Below, piece by piece: positions 8,694 through 18,712 of a DNA stretch of 64,000 nt (within the stretch, counting starts at the first letter, position 1; each line of letters opens with the position of its first letter). Both the position numbers and the translations under genes were made by a program. Location: positions 84,650 to 148,649 of the forward strand of contig PAPF01000009.1 in assembly GCA_002708825.1 (NCBI GenBank). Reading direction: 5' to 3'. Source of the DNA: Phyllobacteriaceae bacterium. GTDB taxonomy: Bacteria; Pseudomonadota; Alphaproteobacteria; Rhizobiales; Rhizobiaceae. The notes below the pieces were generated by a model. That model did no database searches and had not been told where the DNA came from. It worked only from the letters and a program-made list of their open reading frames with translations.

Positions 8694-11132
8694 ATGAAGG
8701 CATCATCCCATTTCAAGAGCGCCGTTTCCGCGGTTGCGCTGTCCGCCGGTCTTGCTGTGACCGGGTCGGTCGCACTGCAGGTCGCGACGGTGGCCGAGGT
8801 TCACGCGGCCGTGGTGCGCGCGATCGATGTGCGTGGAAATACCCGCGTCGATGACGACACGATTCGCTCCTACATCGACATCAAGCCGGGCCGCAATTTC
8901 GGCGCCGCCGATATCGACGAGGCCGTCAAGCGCCTGTTTTCGACGGGCCTTTTTTCCGATGTCCGCATCAACCAGGTCGGATCGACCCTCGTGGTCGAGG
9001 TTGCCGAGTACCAGGTCGTCAACCAGGTGCTTTTCCAGGGCAACAAGAAGATCAAGGACGAGCAGCCGGCCGCGCGCGTCCAGACGCAGCCGCGCAGCGG
9101 TTTCTCGACGGCGACGCTCGAGATCGATGCCGACACCGTCCGCGAATCCTACCGGAGGATCGGCCGGTCCGATGCTGTGGTCACCACCGAGGTGATCGAC
9201 GTCGGCCAGAATCGCGTGAACGTCGTCTTCAACATCCAGGAAGGCGGCCGCACGAAGATCGCCAACATCGATTTCGTCGGCAACAATGCCTATTCGGACC
9301 GTCGCCTGCGCGATGTCGTTTCCATCAAGCGGTCGAACTTCCTGTCCTTCCTCATGCGCGACGACGTCTATGACGAGAACAAGCTGCGCGCCGACGAGGA
9401 GGCCCTGCGCCGCTTCTACTACAATCGCGGCTATGCGGATTTCCGCGTCATTTCCGCCGACGCGACGCTCGACGAGACCGAGAACGAGTACCGCATCACC
9501 TTCACCATCGACGAGGGCGAGCGCTACACGTTCGGCGACGTGCAGATCGAAAGCACGATCCCCGGCGTTGACACCGAGCAGCTCAAGCGCGCCGTCGAGA
9601 CCGACAGCGGCGATGTCTACAGCGCCAAGGATGTCGAGGACAGCATCGTCGGCCTGACAGAGAACGTGGCCGGCGAGGGCTATGCCTTTGCGCAGGTCAC
9701 GCCGCGCGGTGACCGCGATTTTACCAATCGCACCATTTCCGTCGTCTACACGGTCGACCAGGGTCCCAGGACCTATGTCGAGCGCATCGAGATCCGCGGC
9801 AACGATCGCACCCGCGATTACGTCATCCGCCGCGAATTCGACATCGCCGAGGGCGATGCCTTCAACCAGGTGCTTCTTCAGCGCGCCAAGCGCCGCCTCG
9901 AGGACCTGGACTATTTCGACTCCGTCAACATCTCGACCCAGCAGGGTTCCGAGGGCGACCAGGTCGTCATCGTGGTCGACGTCAAGGAGAAGTCGACCGG
10001 TGAATTCTCCATCGGCGGCGGCTATGTGACCGGCGGCGAGAATCCCGGTCCCAAGGTCGAGCTTTCCATCGCCGAGCGCAACTTCCTCGGCCGTGGCCAG
10101 TTCATCCGCTTCTCTGCCGGTGGCGGACAGGATTCGCGTGACTATTCCGTGTCCTTCACCGAGCCGTATTTCCTCGGACGGCGTATTGCGGCGGGTTTCG
10201 ATATCGCGCGCGAAACGACGGACGGCACCTTCTATGATACCGAGGTGACACGGGGCACGGTCCGGTTCGGACTGCCGATCACCCATGCGCTGACGACGCA
10301 ACTGGCCTACAACCTGTCCAGCGAACGTTACACGATGGACAGGCAGGCCAACACGGCGAACCTGCCGGCAACCGATCCCCTGTTCAACAGGCCGACCTAT
10401 CGCGGCCTGCCCACCGATTGCGGCTCGGCCATACCGACAAACTGTCCGCTGCCGACGGCCACGCTTGACGCGATTGCCAACAGCCCGTGGGTCAAGTCGT
10501 CTGTCAGCGCCGCGTTGCTCTACAACACGATCGACGACATGAAGAACCCGCGCGACGGCATCTATGCCAAGTTCAGCGCGGAATATGCGGGCATTGGCGG
10601 CGATGCGCACTACATGCAGTTCACGGCACGGGGCCAATATTACAAGCAGTTGAACGAGGAACTGGACCTTGTCGGATTGCTGACCGCGGGCGCCGGCCAT
10701 ACCGCGCAGATCGGCAACAATCCGATCCGCCAGTTCGACCTGTTCAAGAATTCCGACCGGATGATCCGTGGTTTCGCCTATAACGGTTTCGGGCCTTACC
10801 AGAATATCGGCGGCGGCCTGATCGATCATATCGGCGGCACGACCTATTTCCACGGTTCGGCGGAACTGCAGTTCCCGATGCCGATCCTGCCGGAGTCGCT
10901 GGGTATTCGCGGTGCGGTCTTTGCCGATGTGGCGACGCTTTATGGCGTGCCGACCGGGGCGGCCTATGCGGGCGCGCTGGGAACCAGCATGGAATGGCGC
11001 GCTTCGGCGGGCGCCTCGCTTATCTGGCAGTCGCCGTTCGGTCCGCTGCGTGTCGATTATGCTGTTCCCTTCGTCAAGCAGACCGGGGACGAGATCGAGA
11101 ACTTCAATTTCGGCATTTCGGGCCGCTTCTGA
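8694..11132 (+). CDS. bamA: Outer membrane protein assembly factor BamA
   Basis: Central beta-barrel of the BAM complex that inserts outer-membrane proteins. 812 residues: a signal peptide to about residue 36 (ending 'AEVHAA'), five POTRA domains to about 400, then the 16-strand barrel. The POTRA 'VRAIDVRGNTRVDDDTIRSY' start and the barrel-proximal 'GFDIARETTDG' and 'SPFGPLRVDYA' signatures are seen, and the protein ends in Phe as barrels do. I chose ATG 8694 (AAGGTAA about 10 nt upstream) over a TTG at 8685. Confidence 0.96.
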   Translation: MKASSHFKSAVSAVALSAGLAVTGSVALQVATVAEVHAAVVRAIDVRGNTRVDDDTIRSYIDIKPGRNFGAADIDEAVKRLFSTGLFSDVRINQVGSTLVVEVAEYQVVNQVLFQGNKKIKDEQPAARVQTQPRSGFSTATLEIDADTVRESYRRIGRSDAVVTTEVIDVGQNRVNVVFNIQEGGRTKIANIDFVGNNAYSDRRLRDVVSIKRSNFLSFLMRDDVYDENKLRADEEALRRFYYNRGYADFRVISADATLDETENEYRITFTIDEGERYTFGDVQIESTIPGVDTEQLKRAVETDSGDVYSAKDVEDSIVGLTENVAGEGYAFAQVTPRGDRDFTNRTISVVYTVDQGPRTYVERIEIRGNDRTRDYVIRREFDIAEGDAFNQVLLQRAKRRLEDLDYFDSVNISTQQGSEGDQVVIVVDVKEKSTGEFSIGGGYVTGGENPGPKVELSIAERNFLGRGQFIRFSAGGGQDSRDYSVSFTEPYFLGRRIAAGFDIARETTDGTFYDTEVTRGTVRFGLPITHALTTQLAYNLSSERYTMDRQANTANLPATDPLFNRPTYRGLPTDCGSAIPTNCPLPTATLDAIANSPWVKSSVSAALLYNTIDDMKNPRDGIYAKFSAEYAGIGGDAHYMQFTARGQYYKQLNEELDLVGLLTAGAGHTAQIGNNPIRQFDLFKNSDRMIRGFAYNGFGPYQNIGGGLIDHIGGTTYFHGSAELQFPMPILPESLGIRGAVFADVATLYGVPTGAAYAGALGTSMEWRASAGASLIWQSPFGPLRVDYAVPFVKQTGDEIENFNFGISGRF

Positions 11133-11183
11133 CGCGGCCCGGCCTGTCGGTTCCTAGCTGAACCCGGCGCGGGTGCCAAAGGC

Positions 11184-12245
11184 ATGACAGACATCGCCTT
11201 CTTTCACATGGCGCGTTCGCTGACTGTATCGGACGTCGCGTCCCTGTGCGGCGCCCGCCTCGAACTCAACGGGGGCAAAGCGGATGCACCGGTCAGCGGG
11301 TTTGCTTCCGCGGATCGTTGCGGCGCCGGCGATCTTGCCTTCGTCGAAGGCCGGCGCAACCGTCATCTTCTCGATGGCATGACCGCCGCCGCCGTGCTCG
11401 TCTCCGACGAACTGTTGGCGCATGTGCCTTCCGGCGTGGTGGCCCTGGTTGTGAAGCAGCCGCATCGGGCCTTTGCCCAGGCCGGGCGCGCGCTCTATCC
11501 GTCCGCAGTCCGTCCGGAACCCGTGACCGGTGAGAACGGCATCTCGTCCAGGGCCTTCGTCCATGCCCAGGCCGTTCTCGAACCGGGTGTGATCGTGGAG
11601 GCGGGTGCAGTCATCGGCGCCGGCGCGCAGATCGGGTCCGGGACAATTATCGGCCCCGGTGCCGTGGTCGGGCCCGGCTGCCGCATTGGCCGGGATTGCT
11701 TCGTCGGTCCGAATGCCTCGCTGATCGCGGCGCTGGTCGGCAACCGCGTCATCATGCATCCCGGCGTCAGGATCGGCCAGGACGGCTTCGGCTACATTCC
11801 CGGTCCCGCCGGCATGGAAAAGGTTCCGCAGCTCGGCCGCGTTGTCGTGCAGGACGATGTCGAGATCGGCGCGAACACGACAATCGACCGCGGCGCGCTT
11901 GGCGATACCGTCATCGGCGAAGGTACCAAGATCGACAATCTTGTCCAGGTGGGACACAATGTGAAGATCGGCCGCTGTTGTGCCATCGCCGCGCAGTGTG
12001 GCATTTCCGGATCGGTGACGATCGGCAATTACGTCATGCTGGGCGGGCGCGCAGCCATTGCCGATCATCTGACACTCGGCGACGGGGCACAACTGGGCGC
12101 CGCTTCAGGGCTCATGCATGACCTGCCTGCCGGCGACAAGTGGGTCGGCGCACCAGCCATGCCGGCCAAGCGTTTTTTCCGCCAGATTGCAGCGCTGAAG
12201 GCCCTTTCCGAAGGACCTCGCAAGAAGGATGGTGACGATGAGTGA
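11184..12245 (+). CDS. lpxD: UDP-3-O-(3-hydroxyacyl)glucosamine N-acyltransferase
   Basis: Third step of lipid A synthesis, adding the N-linked hydroxyacyl chain from acyl-ACP. 353 residues: an N-terminal uridine-binding domain ('[19 protein letters not shown]'), then a left-handed beta-helix of hexapeptide repeats ('[19 protein letters not shown]'), and the C-terminal acyl-carrier helix. '[15 protein letters not shown]' and '[21 protein letters not shown]' are LpxD signatures, with catalytic His near 'VQVGHNV'. Its end overlaps the start of fabZ by 8 bp. Confidence 0.96.
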   Translation: MTDIAFFHMARSLTVSDVASLCGARLELNGGKADAPVSGFASADRCGAGDLAFVEGRRNRHLLDGMTAAAVLVSDELLAHVPSGVVALVVKQPHRAFAQAGRALYPSAVRPEPVTGENGISSRAFVHAQAVLEPGVIVEAGAVIGAGAQIGSGTIIGPGAVVGPGCRIGRDCFVGPNASLIAALVGNRVIMHPGVRIGQDGFGYIPGPAGMEKVPQLGRVVVQDDVEIGANTTIDRGALGDTVIGEGTKIDNLVQVGHNVKIGRCCAIAAQCGISGSVTIGNYVMLGGRAAIADHLTLGDGAQLGAASGLMHDLPAGDKWVGAPAMPAKRFFRQIAALKALSEGPRKKDGDDE

Positions 12246-12711
12246 GACGACGACGCTGGAAACCTTCGACATCTTGCGGCTGATGAAACTTCTGCCTCAC
12301 CGCTATCCGTTCCTGCTCATCGACCGGGTCATTGAGGTCGATGGCGACCGGTCGGCCATCGGCATCAAGAACGTGACCGCCAATGAACCCCACTTCCAGG
12401 GTCATTTCCCGGCAGCGCCGGTGATGCCGGGTGTGCTGATCATCGAGGCGATGGCTCAGACCGCCGGTGCGATCTGCATCAACTCGGCCACGGGCGCGGA
12501 TGGTGACGCACCCAGCGTCGTCTATTTCCTGACCATCGACAACGCGAAGTTTCGCAAGCCTGTGGTTCCCGGAGACCGCTTGGAAATCCACGTAGCCAAG
12601 CAGAAGCAGCGCGGTGCAATCTGGAAATTCGCCTGTGAGGCCAAGGTCGATGGCGCCAAGGTGGCGGAAGCCGTCATTTCCGCCATGATGACCGTTCCGG
12701 AACACGCGTGA
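12238..12711 (+). CDS. fabZ: 3-hydroxyacyl-ACP dehydratase FabZ
   Basis: Dehydrates 3-hydroxyacyl-ACP in fatty acid elongation; sits with lpx genes because both pathways draw on hydroxymyristoyl-ACP. 157 residues. '[14 protein letters not shown]' contains the hot-dog fold N-terminus and '[19 protein letters not shown]' region holds the catalytic His and Glu. Of two in-frame ATGs (12229, 12238) I chose 12238, with AAGGA about 10 nt upstream. Confidence 0.96.
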   Translation: MSETTTLETFDILRLMKLLPHRYPFLLIDRVIEVDGDRSAIGIKNVTANEPHFQGHFPAAPVMPGVLIIEAMAQTAGAICINSATGADGDAPSVVYFLTIDNAKFRKPVVPGDRLEIHVAKQKQRGAIWKFACEAKVDGAKVAEAVISAMMTVPEHA

Positions 12712-12720
12712 GGTTCTGCA

Positions 12721-13554
12721 GTGGGTGACAAGCGTATTCATCCCTCGGCCGTCGTCGAAGAAGGCGCCCGGCTCGGAGAGGGCGTTACCGTCGGGCCGTT
12801 TTGCCATGTCGGTGCGAATGTCACCCTTGGCGACAATGTGGAACTGGTCAGCGGCGTCACCATCCTGGGTCATACCACGCTGGGGCAGGGCTGCCGGGTC
12901 TTTCCCGGCGCCGTGCTTGGCTGCGAACCGCAGAACCATGCCCACAAGGGCGGGCCGACAACGCTGGAGATCGGGCGCAATGCCACGATCCGCGAAGGCG
13001 TGACCATGCATACGGGCACGGATACGGCGCGCGGGCGCACCACCGTCGGCGACGATTGCCATTTCCTGGCCTTTTCCCATGTGGCCCATGATTGCGATAT
13101 CGGCAACCGGGTGACGCTCACCCAGGGCGCTGTCCTGGGCGGCCATTGCCAGGTAGGCGATTCTGCCATCCTTGGCGGCCTTGCTGCGGTACACCAGTTT
13201 GTCCGGATCGGCCATCATGCCTTCGTCGGCGGCATGACCGGGGTGGAGCGCGATCTCATCCCCTACGGCATGGTCACCGGCAATCGCGCCCGCTTGCGGG
13301 GGCTCAACATCGTCGGCATGCGCCGCTCCGGCATGGCGCGCGACGAGATCCGCTCCGTGCGCGCCGCATACAAGATGATCTTCGATCCCGCCACGCCCTT
13401 GCAGGACAATATCGAACATGCCCGGCAGGCGTTTGCCGGCAGCGCGGCCGTATCGGATGTCATCGCCTTCATGACCAGTGACGCGCGGCGCAAGTTCGTC
13501 ATGCCTCCGGTCAACGGGCGCGGGCGGCCGGAAGAAGACGATGACGACGCATGA
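12721..13554 (+). CDS. lpxA: Acyl-ACP:UDP-N-acetylglucosamine O-acyltransferase
   Basis: First step of lipid A synthesis. 277 residues, left-handed beta-helix of hexapeptide repeats ('IHPSAVVEEGARLGEGVTVGP') followed by a C-terminal helical domain. The substrate-binding 'NHAHKGGPTTLEIG' region and the 'FSHVAHDCDIGN' region with the catalytic His are present. The start is GTG at 12721 with GAGG upstream; no ATG competes. Its last 14 bases overlap lpxI. Confidence 0.96.
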   Translation: MGDKRIHPSAVVEEGARLGEGVTVGPFCHVGANVTLGDNVELVSGVTILGHTTLGQGCRVFPGAVLGCEPQNHAHKGGPTTLEIGRNATIREGVTMHTGTDTARGRTTVGDDCHFLAFSHVAHDCDIGNRVTLTQGAVLGGHCQVGDSAILGGLAAVHQFVRIGHHAFVGGMTGVERDLIPYGMVTGNRARLRGLNIVGMRRSGMARDEIRSVRAAYKMIFDPATPLQDNIEHARQAFAGSAAVSDVIAFMTSDARRKFVMPPVNGRGRPEEDDDDA

Positions 13555-14419
13555 GGCGCAGCGGCCGGCGGTCCTGAGGGATCAGAAAATCGCCATCGTC
13601 GCGGGAAGCGGCGCCTTGCCGGAAGCCTTGGCCGACGAACTGGAACGTGAGGGAAACAAGCCGGTCCTCATCGCCATCAAGGGCGAGGCGGATCGCTCCG
13701 TTCCCGCCCGCGCCGACGCCGTGCTCGACATTGAGGCGCTTGGCGGACTGCCGAAACTCCTGAAGGATCGTGGTGTCCGCCATGTCGTGTTTGCCGGCGG
13801 CGTGTCCCGGCGGCCGAAATGGTACCGGATCCGGCTGACCTTCGGCCTGCTTCGCCTGCTGCCGCGCGGAATCCGGGCGCTTGGCGCGGGCGATGACGCG
13901 CTTTTGCGCATCGTCACGACCTTCATGGAAAACGAGGGAATCACGGTGGTCGGTGCGCACGAGATCATGCCGCGCCTGCTGTGTCCGGAGGGCACGCTGG
14001 GGGCCGTGACGCCTGGAAAGGATGACTGGACGGCCATTGGTGCCGGGTTCAAGGCAGCACGCGCCATCGGCGCGCTGGATATCGGCCAGGCGGCTGTCGT
14101 CTTTGGCCGCCGCGCCATTGCGCTTGAAGGGATCGAGGGAACCGAAGGCCTGCTGGAACGCACCCGCGACATGCGCAACCATGGCCGTCTCACGTCAACG
14201 CGCCGCGGAGTTCTGGTCAAATGCGCCAAGCCCGGCCAGGACGAGCGCGCCGACCTGCCGTCCATCGGGCCGCAGACGGTGATCAGCGCCCATGCTGCCG
14301 GGCTTTCCGGCATCGCGGTGGAGGCCGGGCGCTCGCTTCTGCTGGAGACCGAGCGCATCCGCGCGGAAGCCGACCGGCTGGGCCTCTACGTCGTCGGTGT
14401 GCGGGAGGACATGCTGTGA
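13541..14419 (+). CDS. lpxI: UDP-2,3-diacylglucosamine diphosphatase LpxI
   Basis: Hydrolyses UDP-2,3-diacylglucosamine to lipid X; the alphaproteobacterial replacement for LpxH (former DUF1009). 292 residues. 'KIAIVAGSGALPEALADEL' starts the N-terminal domain; 'HEIMPRLLCPEGTLG' and 'QAAVVFGRRAIALEGIEGTEGLL' belong to the catalytic C-terminal domain, and 'KCAKPGQDERADLPSIGP' is highly conserved. ATG 13541 overlaps the lpxA end by 14 bp with GGAAGAAG before it. Confidence 0.94.
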   Translation: MTTHEAQRPAVLRDQKIAIVAGSGALPEALADELEREGNKPVLIAIKGEADRSVPARADAVLDIEALGGLPKLLKDRGVRHVVFAGGVSRRPKWYRIRLTFGLLRLLPRGIRALGAGDDALLRIVTTFMENEGITVVGAHEIMPRLLCPEGTLGAVTPGKDDWTAIGAGFKAARAIGALDIGQAAVVFGRRAIALEGIEGTEGLLERTRDMRNHGRLTSTRRGVLVKCAKPGQDERADLPSIGPQTVISAHAAGLSGIAVEAGRSLLLETERIRAEADRLGLYVVGVREDML

Positions 14420-15570
14420 GCGGGCCGATCCGCCTGGGCGTCGTCGCCGGTGAGGAATCCGGCGATCTGCTGGCCGCCGATCTTGTCGATGCCTTGCGCC
14501 GCTTGACCGGACGCGATGTCGAACTGACCGGGGTTGGCGGAGAGCATCTCGCCGCACGCGGGCTGAAAAGCCTTTTCGATCCGGGTGAAATCGCGTTGAT
14601 GGGCTTTACCGCGGTTATCACGCGGCTGCCCGGTCTCATCCGGCGCATCCGCCAGACCACTGACCATCTGGTTGCCGCGAAACCGGACCTGCTGCTTATC
14701 GTGGACAGTCCCGACTTTACCCATAGGGTTGCAAGCAAGGTGCGTGCGGCCTGTCCGGACGTGCCGGTTGTGGATTATGTCTGCCCGTCGGTCTGGGCAT
14801 GGCGGCCCGGCCGCGCGCCCGCCATGACGGCCTATGTCGACCATGTCCTGTGCCTCTTGCCCTTCGAACCGGAAACGCTGGAACGGCTGGGCGGACCAGC
14901 GGCAACCTATGTCGGACACAAGCTGGTGCGCGATGAAGGCCTGGAGCAGGCCTGGCAGGCCCGGCTTGAGAGACCATTCGACCCGCGCAGCCCGGTGCTT
15001 TGCCTGCTGCCGGGCTCGCGCCGTTCGGAAGTGAAGTCACTGCTTCCCTTCTTCGGTGAGACCGTCGACGAACTGGCGAAACTGGGACCGGCCCCGGATC
15101 TGCTCCTGCCGACCGTTCCCCATGTCGAGGCCATGGTGCGCGACATGACGCGCGATTGGGATATCCGGCCGGAAATCGCGACGGGAGAGCAAGCCCGGCG
15201 CGCCATGTTCGCCCGTGCCGACGCGGCGCTGGCGGCATCGGGAACGGTGACGCTGGAACTGGCCCTCGCGGGCATTCCGCTGGTCTCCTGCTACCAGACC
15301 GACATGATCGCCCGGCTTCTGCGGCGTCTCATCACCGCCTGGTCGGCTTCCTTGCCGAACCTGATCGCGGGCTATCCCGTGGTGCCGGAACTGTATGAGT
15401 TCATGCTGCGGCCGAACTATACGGCGCGTCACCTGTCCGCGCTGTTGAGCGAAACGCCTTCGCGCAGTGCCCAGGTCGCGGGCTTCGAGGCGATCCGTGA
15501 TCTCATGGCAACCGAGCGGCCTTCCGGCGAGATCGCCGCCGGCGTCGTCGTCTCCCTGCTGGATCGCTGA
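14416..15570 (+). CDS. lpxB: Lipid-A-disaccharide synthase
   Basis: Glycosyltransferase family 19 enzyme joining UDP-diacylglucosamine and lipid X. 384 residues. 'GVVAGEESGDLLAADLV' is the N-terminal signature, 'VDYVCPSVWAWRPGRA' and 'LCLLPGSRRSEVK' are the conserved donor-site motifs, and 'AASGTVTLELALAGIPLV' is the C-terminal nucleotide-sugar region. A GTG start at 14416 overlaps the lpxI stop (GTGA) with GGGAGGA 6 nt upstream; longer in-frame versions run through lpxI and are not real. Confidence 0.95.
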   Translation: MSGPIRLGVVAGEESGDLLAADLVDALRRLTGRDVELTGVGGEHLAARGLKSLFDPGEIALMGFTAVITRLPGLIRRIRQTTDHLVAAKPDLLLIVDSPDFTHRVASKVRAACPDVPVVDYVCPSVWAWRPGRAPAMTAYVDHVLCLLPFEPETLERLGGPAATYVGHKLVRDEGLEQAWQARLERPFDPRSPVLCLLPGSRRSEVKSLLPFFGETVDELAKLGPAPDLLLPTVPHVEAMVRDMTRDWDIRPEIATGEQARRAMFARADAALAASGTVTLELALAGIPLVSCYQTDMIARLLRRLITAWSASLPNLIAGYPVVPELYEFMLRPNYTARHLSALLSETPSRSAQVAGFEAIRDLMATERPSGEIAAGVVVSLLDR

Positions 15571-15602
15571 GGGCACGCCTCCCTTTCCTGCGGCCAAGAA
15601 AA

Positions 15603-15626
15603 AAGCGCCCCGAAAGGCGCTTCTTT
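15603..15626. terminator. Bidirectional terminator between lpxB and gltA
   Basis: AAGCGCC (15603-15609) pairs with GGCGCTT (15616-15622) around the loop CCGAAA. An A-run precedes and T-rich sequence follows, so it can stop lpxB transcripts on the plus strand and gltA transcripts on the minus strand. Confidence 0.85.
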
Positions 15627-15649
15627 CCGTGTCATCCTCAACCGCAGCC

Positions 15650-16939
15650 TCAGCGGTCGGTCACAGCCACGTAGTCGCGCTGCGGGGAACCGGTATAGAG
15701 CTGGCGCGGGCGGCCGATCTTCTGGCGCGGATCCTCGATCATTTCCTTCCACTGGGCGATCCAGCCGACGGTGCGGGCGACCGCGAACAACACGGTGAAC
15801 ATGTTGGTGGGGAAGCCCAGCGCCTTCAGCGTGATACCGGAATAGAAGTCAATGTTCGGATAGAGCTTCTTCTCGATGAAATACTCGTCCGTCAGCGCGA
15901 TGCGCTCCAGTTCCATGGCCACGTCGAGCAGCGGATCGTCCTTGATGCCAAGCGTCTCAAGCACCTCGTGGCAGGTCTTCTGCATGATCTTGGCGCGCGG
16001 ATCGTAGTTCTTGTAGACGCGGTGACCGAAGCCCATCAGCCGGAACGGATCGTTCTTGTCCTTCGCCCGTGCGATGAATTCCGGAATGCGGTCCACCGAA
16101 CCGATTTCGGAGAGCATGTTCAGGGCCGCCTCGTTGGCCCCGCCGTGGGCAGGGCCCCACAGGCAGGCGATGCCTGCAGCGATGCAGGCAAAGGGATTGG
16201 CGCCCGACGAACCGGCAAGGCGCACCGTGGAGGTGGACGCATTCTGCTCGTGGTCGGCGTGAAGGATGAAGATGCGGTCCATGGCGCGCGCTAGAACCGG
16301 GTCGATCTTGTACTCCTCGCACGGAACCGCGAAGCACATGTGCAGGAAGTTGGAAGCGTAATCCAGGTCGTTGCGCGGATAAACGAAGGGCTGGCCGATG
16401 TGGTACTTGTAGGCCATGGCCGCGATCGTCGGCATCTTGGCGATCATGCGCATGGAAGCGACCATGCGCTGGTGCGGATCGGAAATGTCCGTCGAGTCAT
16501 GATAGAAGGCCGACATGGCGCCGATCACGCCGCACATGATGGCCATGGGGTGCGCATCGCGGCGGAAGCCGGTGAAGAAACGGCTCATCTGCTCGTGCAC
16601 CATGGTGTGGCGCGTGATGCGGTAGTGGAAGTCGTCGTTCTGCTCCTGGGTCGGCAGTTCGCCGTAAAGCAGCAGGTAGCAGGTTTCCATGAAATCGCCG
16701 TGCTCGGCGAGTTGCTCGATCGGGTAGCCGCGATGCAGCAGGATGCCCTCGTCACCGTCGATATAGGTGATCTTGGATTCGCAGCTTCCGGTCGACGTGT
16801 AGCCCGGATCGTAAGTGAAATTGCCGGTCTTTGCGTAAAGTGCGGTGATGTCGATGACATCCGGCCCGATTGTCCCTGAATGGACCGGCAGTTCGATCGT
16901 TTCGCCGCCTACCTCGAGTTTTGCGGTTTTATCGTTCAT
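15650..16939 (-). CDS. gltA: Citrate synthase (type II)
   Basis: Condenses acetyl-CoA and oxaloacetate at the entry to the TCA cycle. 429 residues, the length of the hexameric Gram-negative type. The active-site regions '[14 protein letters not shown]', '[12 protein letters not shown]' and '[15 protein letters not shown]' hold the catalytic His residues and '[10 protein letters not shown]' the catalytic Asp. AAGGAGA lies 6-7 nt before the ATG. It is transcribed away from gltX's end and toward the shared terminator with lpxB. Confidence 0.97.
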   Translation of the reverse strand: MNDKTAKLEVGGETIELPVHSGTIGPDVIDITALYAKTGNFTYDPGYTSTGSCESKITYIDGDEGILLHRGYPIEQLAEHGDFMETCYLLLYGELPTQEQNDDFHYRITRHTMVHEQMSRFFTGFRRDAHPMAIMCGVIGAMSAFYHDSTDISDPHQRMVASMRMIAKMPTIAAMAYKYHIGQPFVYPRNDLDYASNFLHMCFAVPCEEYKIDPVLARAMDRIFILHADHEQNASTSTVRLAGSSGANPFACIAAGIACLWGPAHGGANEAALNMLSEIGSVDRIPEFIARAKDKNDPFRLMGFGHRVYKNYDPRAKIMQKTCHEVLETLGIKDDPLLDVAMELERIALTDEYFIEKKLYPNIDFYSGITLKALGFPTNMFTVLFAVARTVGWIAQWKEMIEDPRQKIGRPRQLYTGSPQRDYVAVTDR

Positions 16940-16977
16940 TCAGGTCTCCTTTCGTGACGATCGACGCCAACGGACGA

Positions 16978-16992
16978 TTTTGCATTGCAAAA
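16978..16992. promoter_or_regulatory. 15-bp palindrome upstream of gltA
   Basis: TTTTGCA (16978-16984) and TGCAAAA (16986-16992) form a perfect 7-1-7 inverted repeat about 39 bp upstream of the gltA start. Its position suits an operator in the gltA promoter or leader. The half-site resembles the TTTGCAAA element I recall for short-chain-acyl-CoA (RamB/PccR-type) regulators, but the spacing differs. Confidence 0.4.
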
Positions 16993-17128
16993 ATGTTGGC
17001 TGAGTAGCTATCCCATTTTAGCCGGTCTGCCAAGCACGACGGCCCCCGTTTCGGGCCTTCCCGGCGTAAGCCTTTTGTCTTGCGGCGTAGCACCGTAATC
17101 GGCCTCAAGATGATGAAAAACAGGGCAT

Positions 17129-18550
17129 TCAGGCCATCTGGTCTGCGATTCGGGCCAGGCTTTCCTCCCGTCCCAGAACCGCGAGCACGTCGAACACGCC
17201 GGGCGACGTTGCCCGTCCGGTCAGCGCCGCGCGCAGCGGCTGGGCCACCTTGCCGAGCTTGAGGTCCTTTTTCTCGGCGAAGGCGCGCACCGCGGCTTCT
17301 GTGGTTTCCGCCGACCACGGATCGGCCTGTTCCAGCAGGGGCAGGATTCCCGTGAGCAGGACGCGCGCATCTGCGTCGAGGATGCCGGCAGCCTTTTCGT
17401 CGAGCGCCAATGGCCGCTCGTCAAGGATGAAGCCGGCGCCGTCGGCCAGTTCGTTGAGCGTCTTCGCGCGTTCCTTGAGCCCCGGCATGGCCGCGAGAAT
17501 CTGGCCCTTGCGCTTCTCGTCCAGTTTTGCCGCCAGTGCCTGCCCGGCAGGCAGGTGCGGCAGGGGTTCAAGGAAGATGGCCATGAGGTCGCCGGCGTCC
17601 ATGTTCCGCATGTGGACGCCGTTCAGCGCTTCCAGTTTCTTGAAGTCGAAGCGGGCCGCGCCCTTGTTGATGTCGGCGATGTCGAACCAGGCGATCATGT
17701 CCTCCAGGCTCATCACCTCGTCATCGCCATGGCTCCAGCCGAGTCGGACAAGGTAGTTGCGCATGGCGGACGGCAGGTAGCCCATCTCGCGATAGGCCTC
17801 CACGCCCAGCGCGCCATGGCGCTTGGACAGCTTGGCACCGTCCGGGCCGTGAATGAGCGGGATATGCGCCATCACCGGCACGTCCCAGCCCATGGCATCG
17901 TAGATGATGGTCTGACGTGCGGCGTTGGTCAGGTGGTCGTCGCCGCGGATGATATGGGTGACGCCCATGTCGTGATCGTCCACCACCACCGCCAGCATGT
18001 AGGTGGGTGTGCCGTCGGAACGCAGGATGATGAAGTCGTCCAGATCCTTGTTGGGGAAGCGCACATCGCCCTGCACCTTGTCGGCGACCAGCGTCTCGCC
18101 GGACAGCGGCGCCTTGATACGCACCACCGGCGCTATACCCTCCGGGGCTTGCGCGGCATCGCGGTCGCGCCAGGTGCCGTCATAGCGCGGCGGCCGGCCT
18201 TCGGCCCGGGCCTTCTCGCGCATTTCCGCCAGTTCTTCCTGCGAGCAATAGCAATAATAGGCCTTGCCCGCCTCGACGAGTGCATGGGCCACTTCGGCAT
18301 GGCGTGCGGCGCGTGCGGCCTGCGACACCGGTTCGCCATCCCAGCCGAGACCCAGCCAGGAAAGTCCGTCGAGGATCGCCGCCGTGGCCGCCTCGGTGGA
18401 GCGTTCCCGGTCGGTGTCCTCGATGCGAAGCAGCATCGTGCCGCCGGTATGGCGGGCATAAAGCCAGTTGAAAAGCGCTGTGCGCGCGCCGCCGATGTGC
18501 AGGTAGCCGGTGGGCGAGGGCGCAAAGCGGGTGACGACGGGTTTGGTCAT
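17129..18550 (-). CDS. gltX: Glutamate-tRNA ligase
   Basis: Charges tRNA-Glu (and perhaps tRNA-Gln for later amidation); class I synthetase of 473 residues. The HIGH motif is in '[19 protein letters not shown]', followed by '[12 protein letters not shown]', and the KMSKS loop is '[10 protein letters not shown]'. The start at 18550 matches the family N-terminus '[11 protein letters not shown]'; the frame extends another 101 codons upstream without homology. gltX, gltA and comEC adjacency is common in Rhizobiales. Confidence 0.95.
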   Translation of the reverse strand: MTKPVVTRFAPSPTGYLHIGGARTALFNWLYARHTGGTMLLRIEDTDRERSTEAATAAILDGLSWLGLGWDGEPVSQAARAARHAEVAHALVEAGKAYYCYCSQEELAEMREKARAEGRPPRYDGTWRDRDAAQAPEGIAPVVRIKAPLSGETLVADKVQGDVRFPNKDLDDFIILRSDGTPTYMLAVVVDDHDMGVTHIIRGDDHLTNAARQTIIYDAMGWDVPVMAHIPLIHGPDGAKLSKRHGALGVEAYREMGYLPSAMRNYLVRLGWSHGDDEVMSLEDMIAWFDIADINKGAARFDFKKLEALNGVHMRNMDAGDLMAIFLEPLPHLPAGQALAAKLDEKRKGQILAAMPGLKERAKTLNELADGAGFILDERPLALDEKAAGILDADARVLLTGILPLLEQADPWSAETTEAAVRAFAEKKDLKLGKVAQPLRAALTGRATSPGVFDVLAVLGREESLARIADQMA

Positions 18551-18712
18551 GACAGGCCGGTCCGTTGGATTGGGAGCCCGGATGCCGGGGACAAGCGGGC
18601 TGGAAAAAACGTGCGCCCCATGTAGCATAGGGGCCGTGGGGCGCAAGTGCTGGCCGGAAGGCGCGGGCGGTTGGCCACGGGGGCGGACAAAGGGGTGAAT
18701 GACGAACGGGCC

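Noticed and set aside
8703-10853. A 716-codon open frame on the minus strand opposite bamA
   Set aside because: High GC keeps antisense frames open. Its product has no family features, and the plus strand encodes a full-length BamA with all expected domains.
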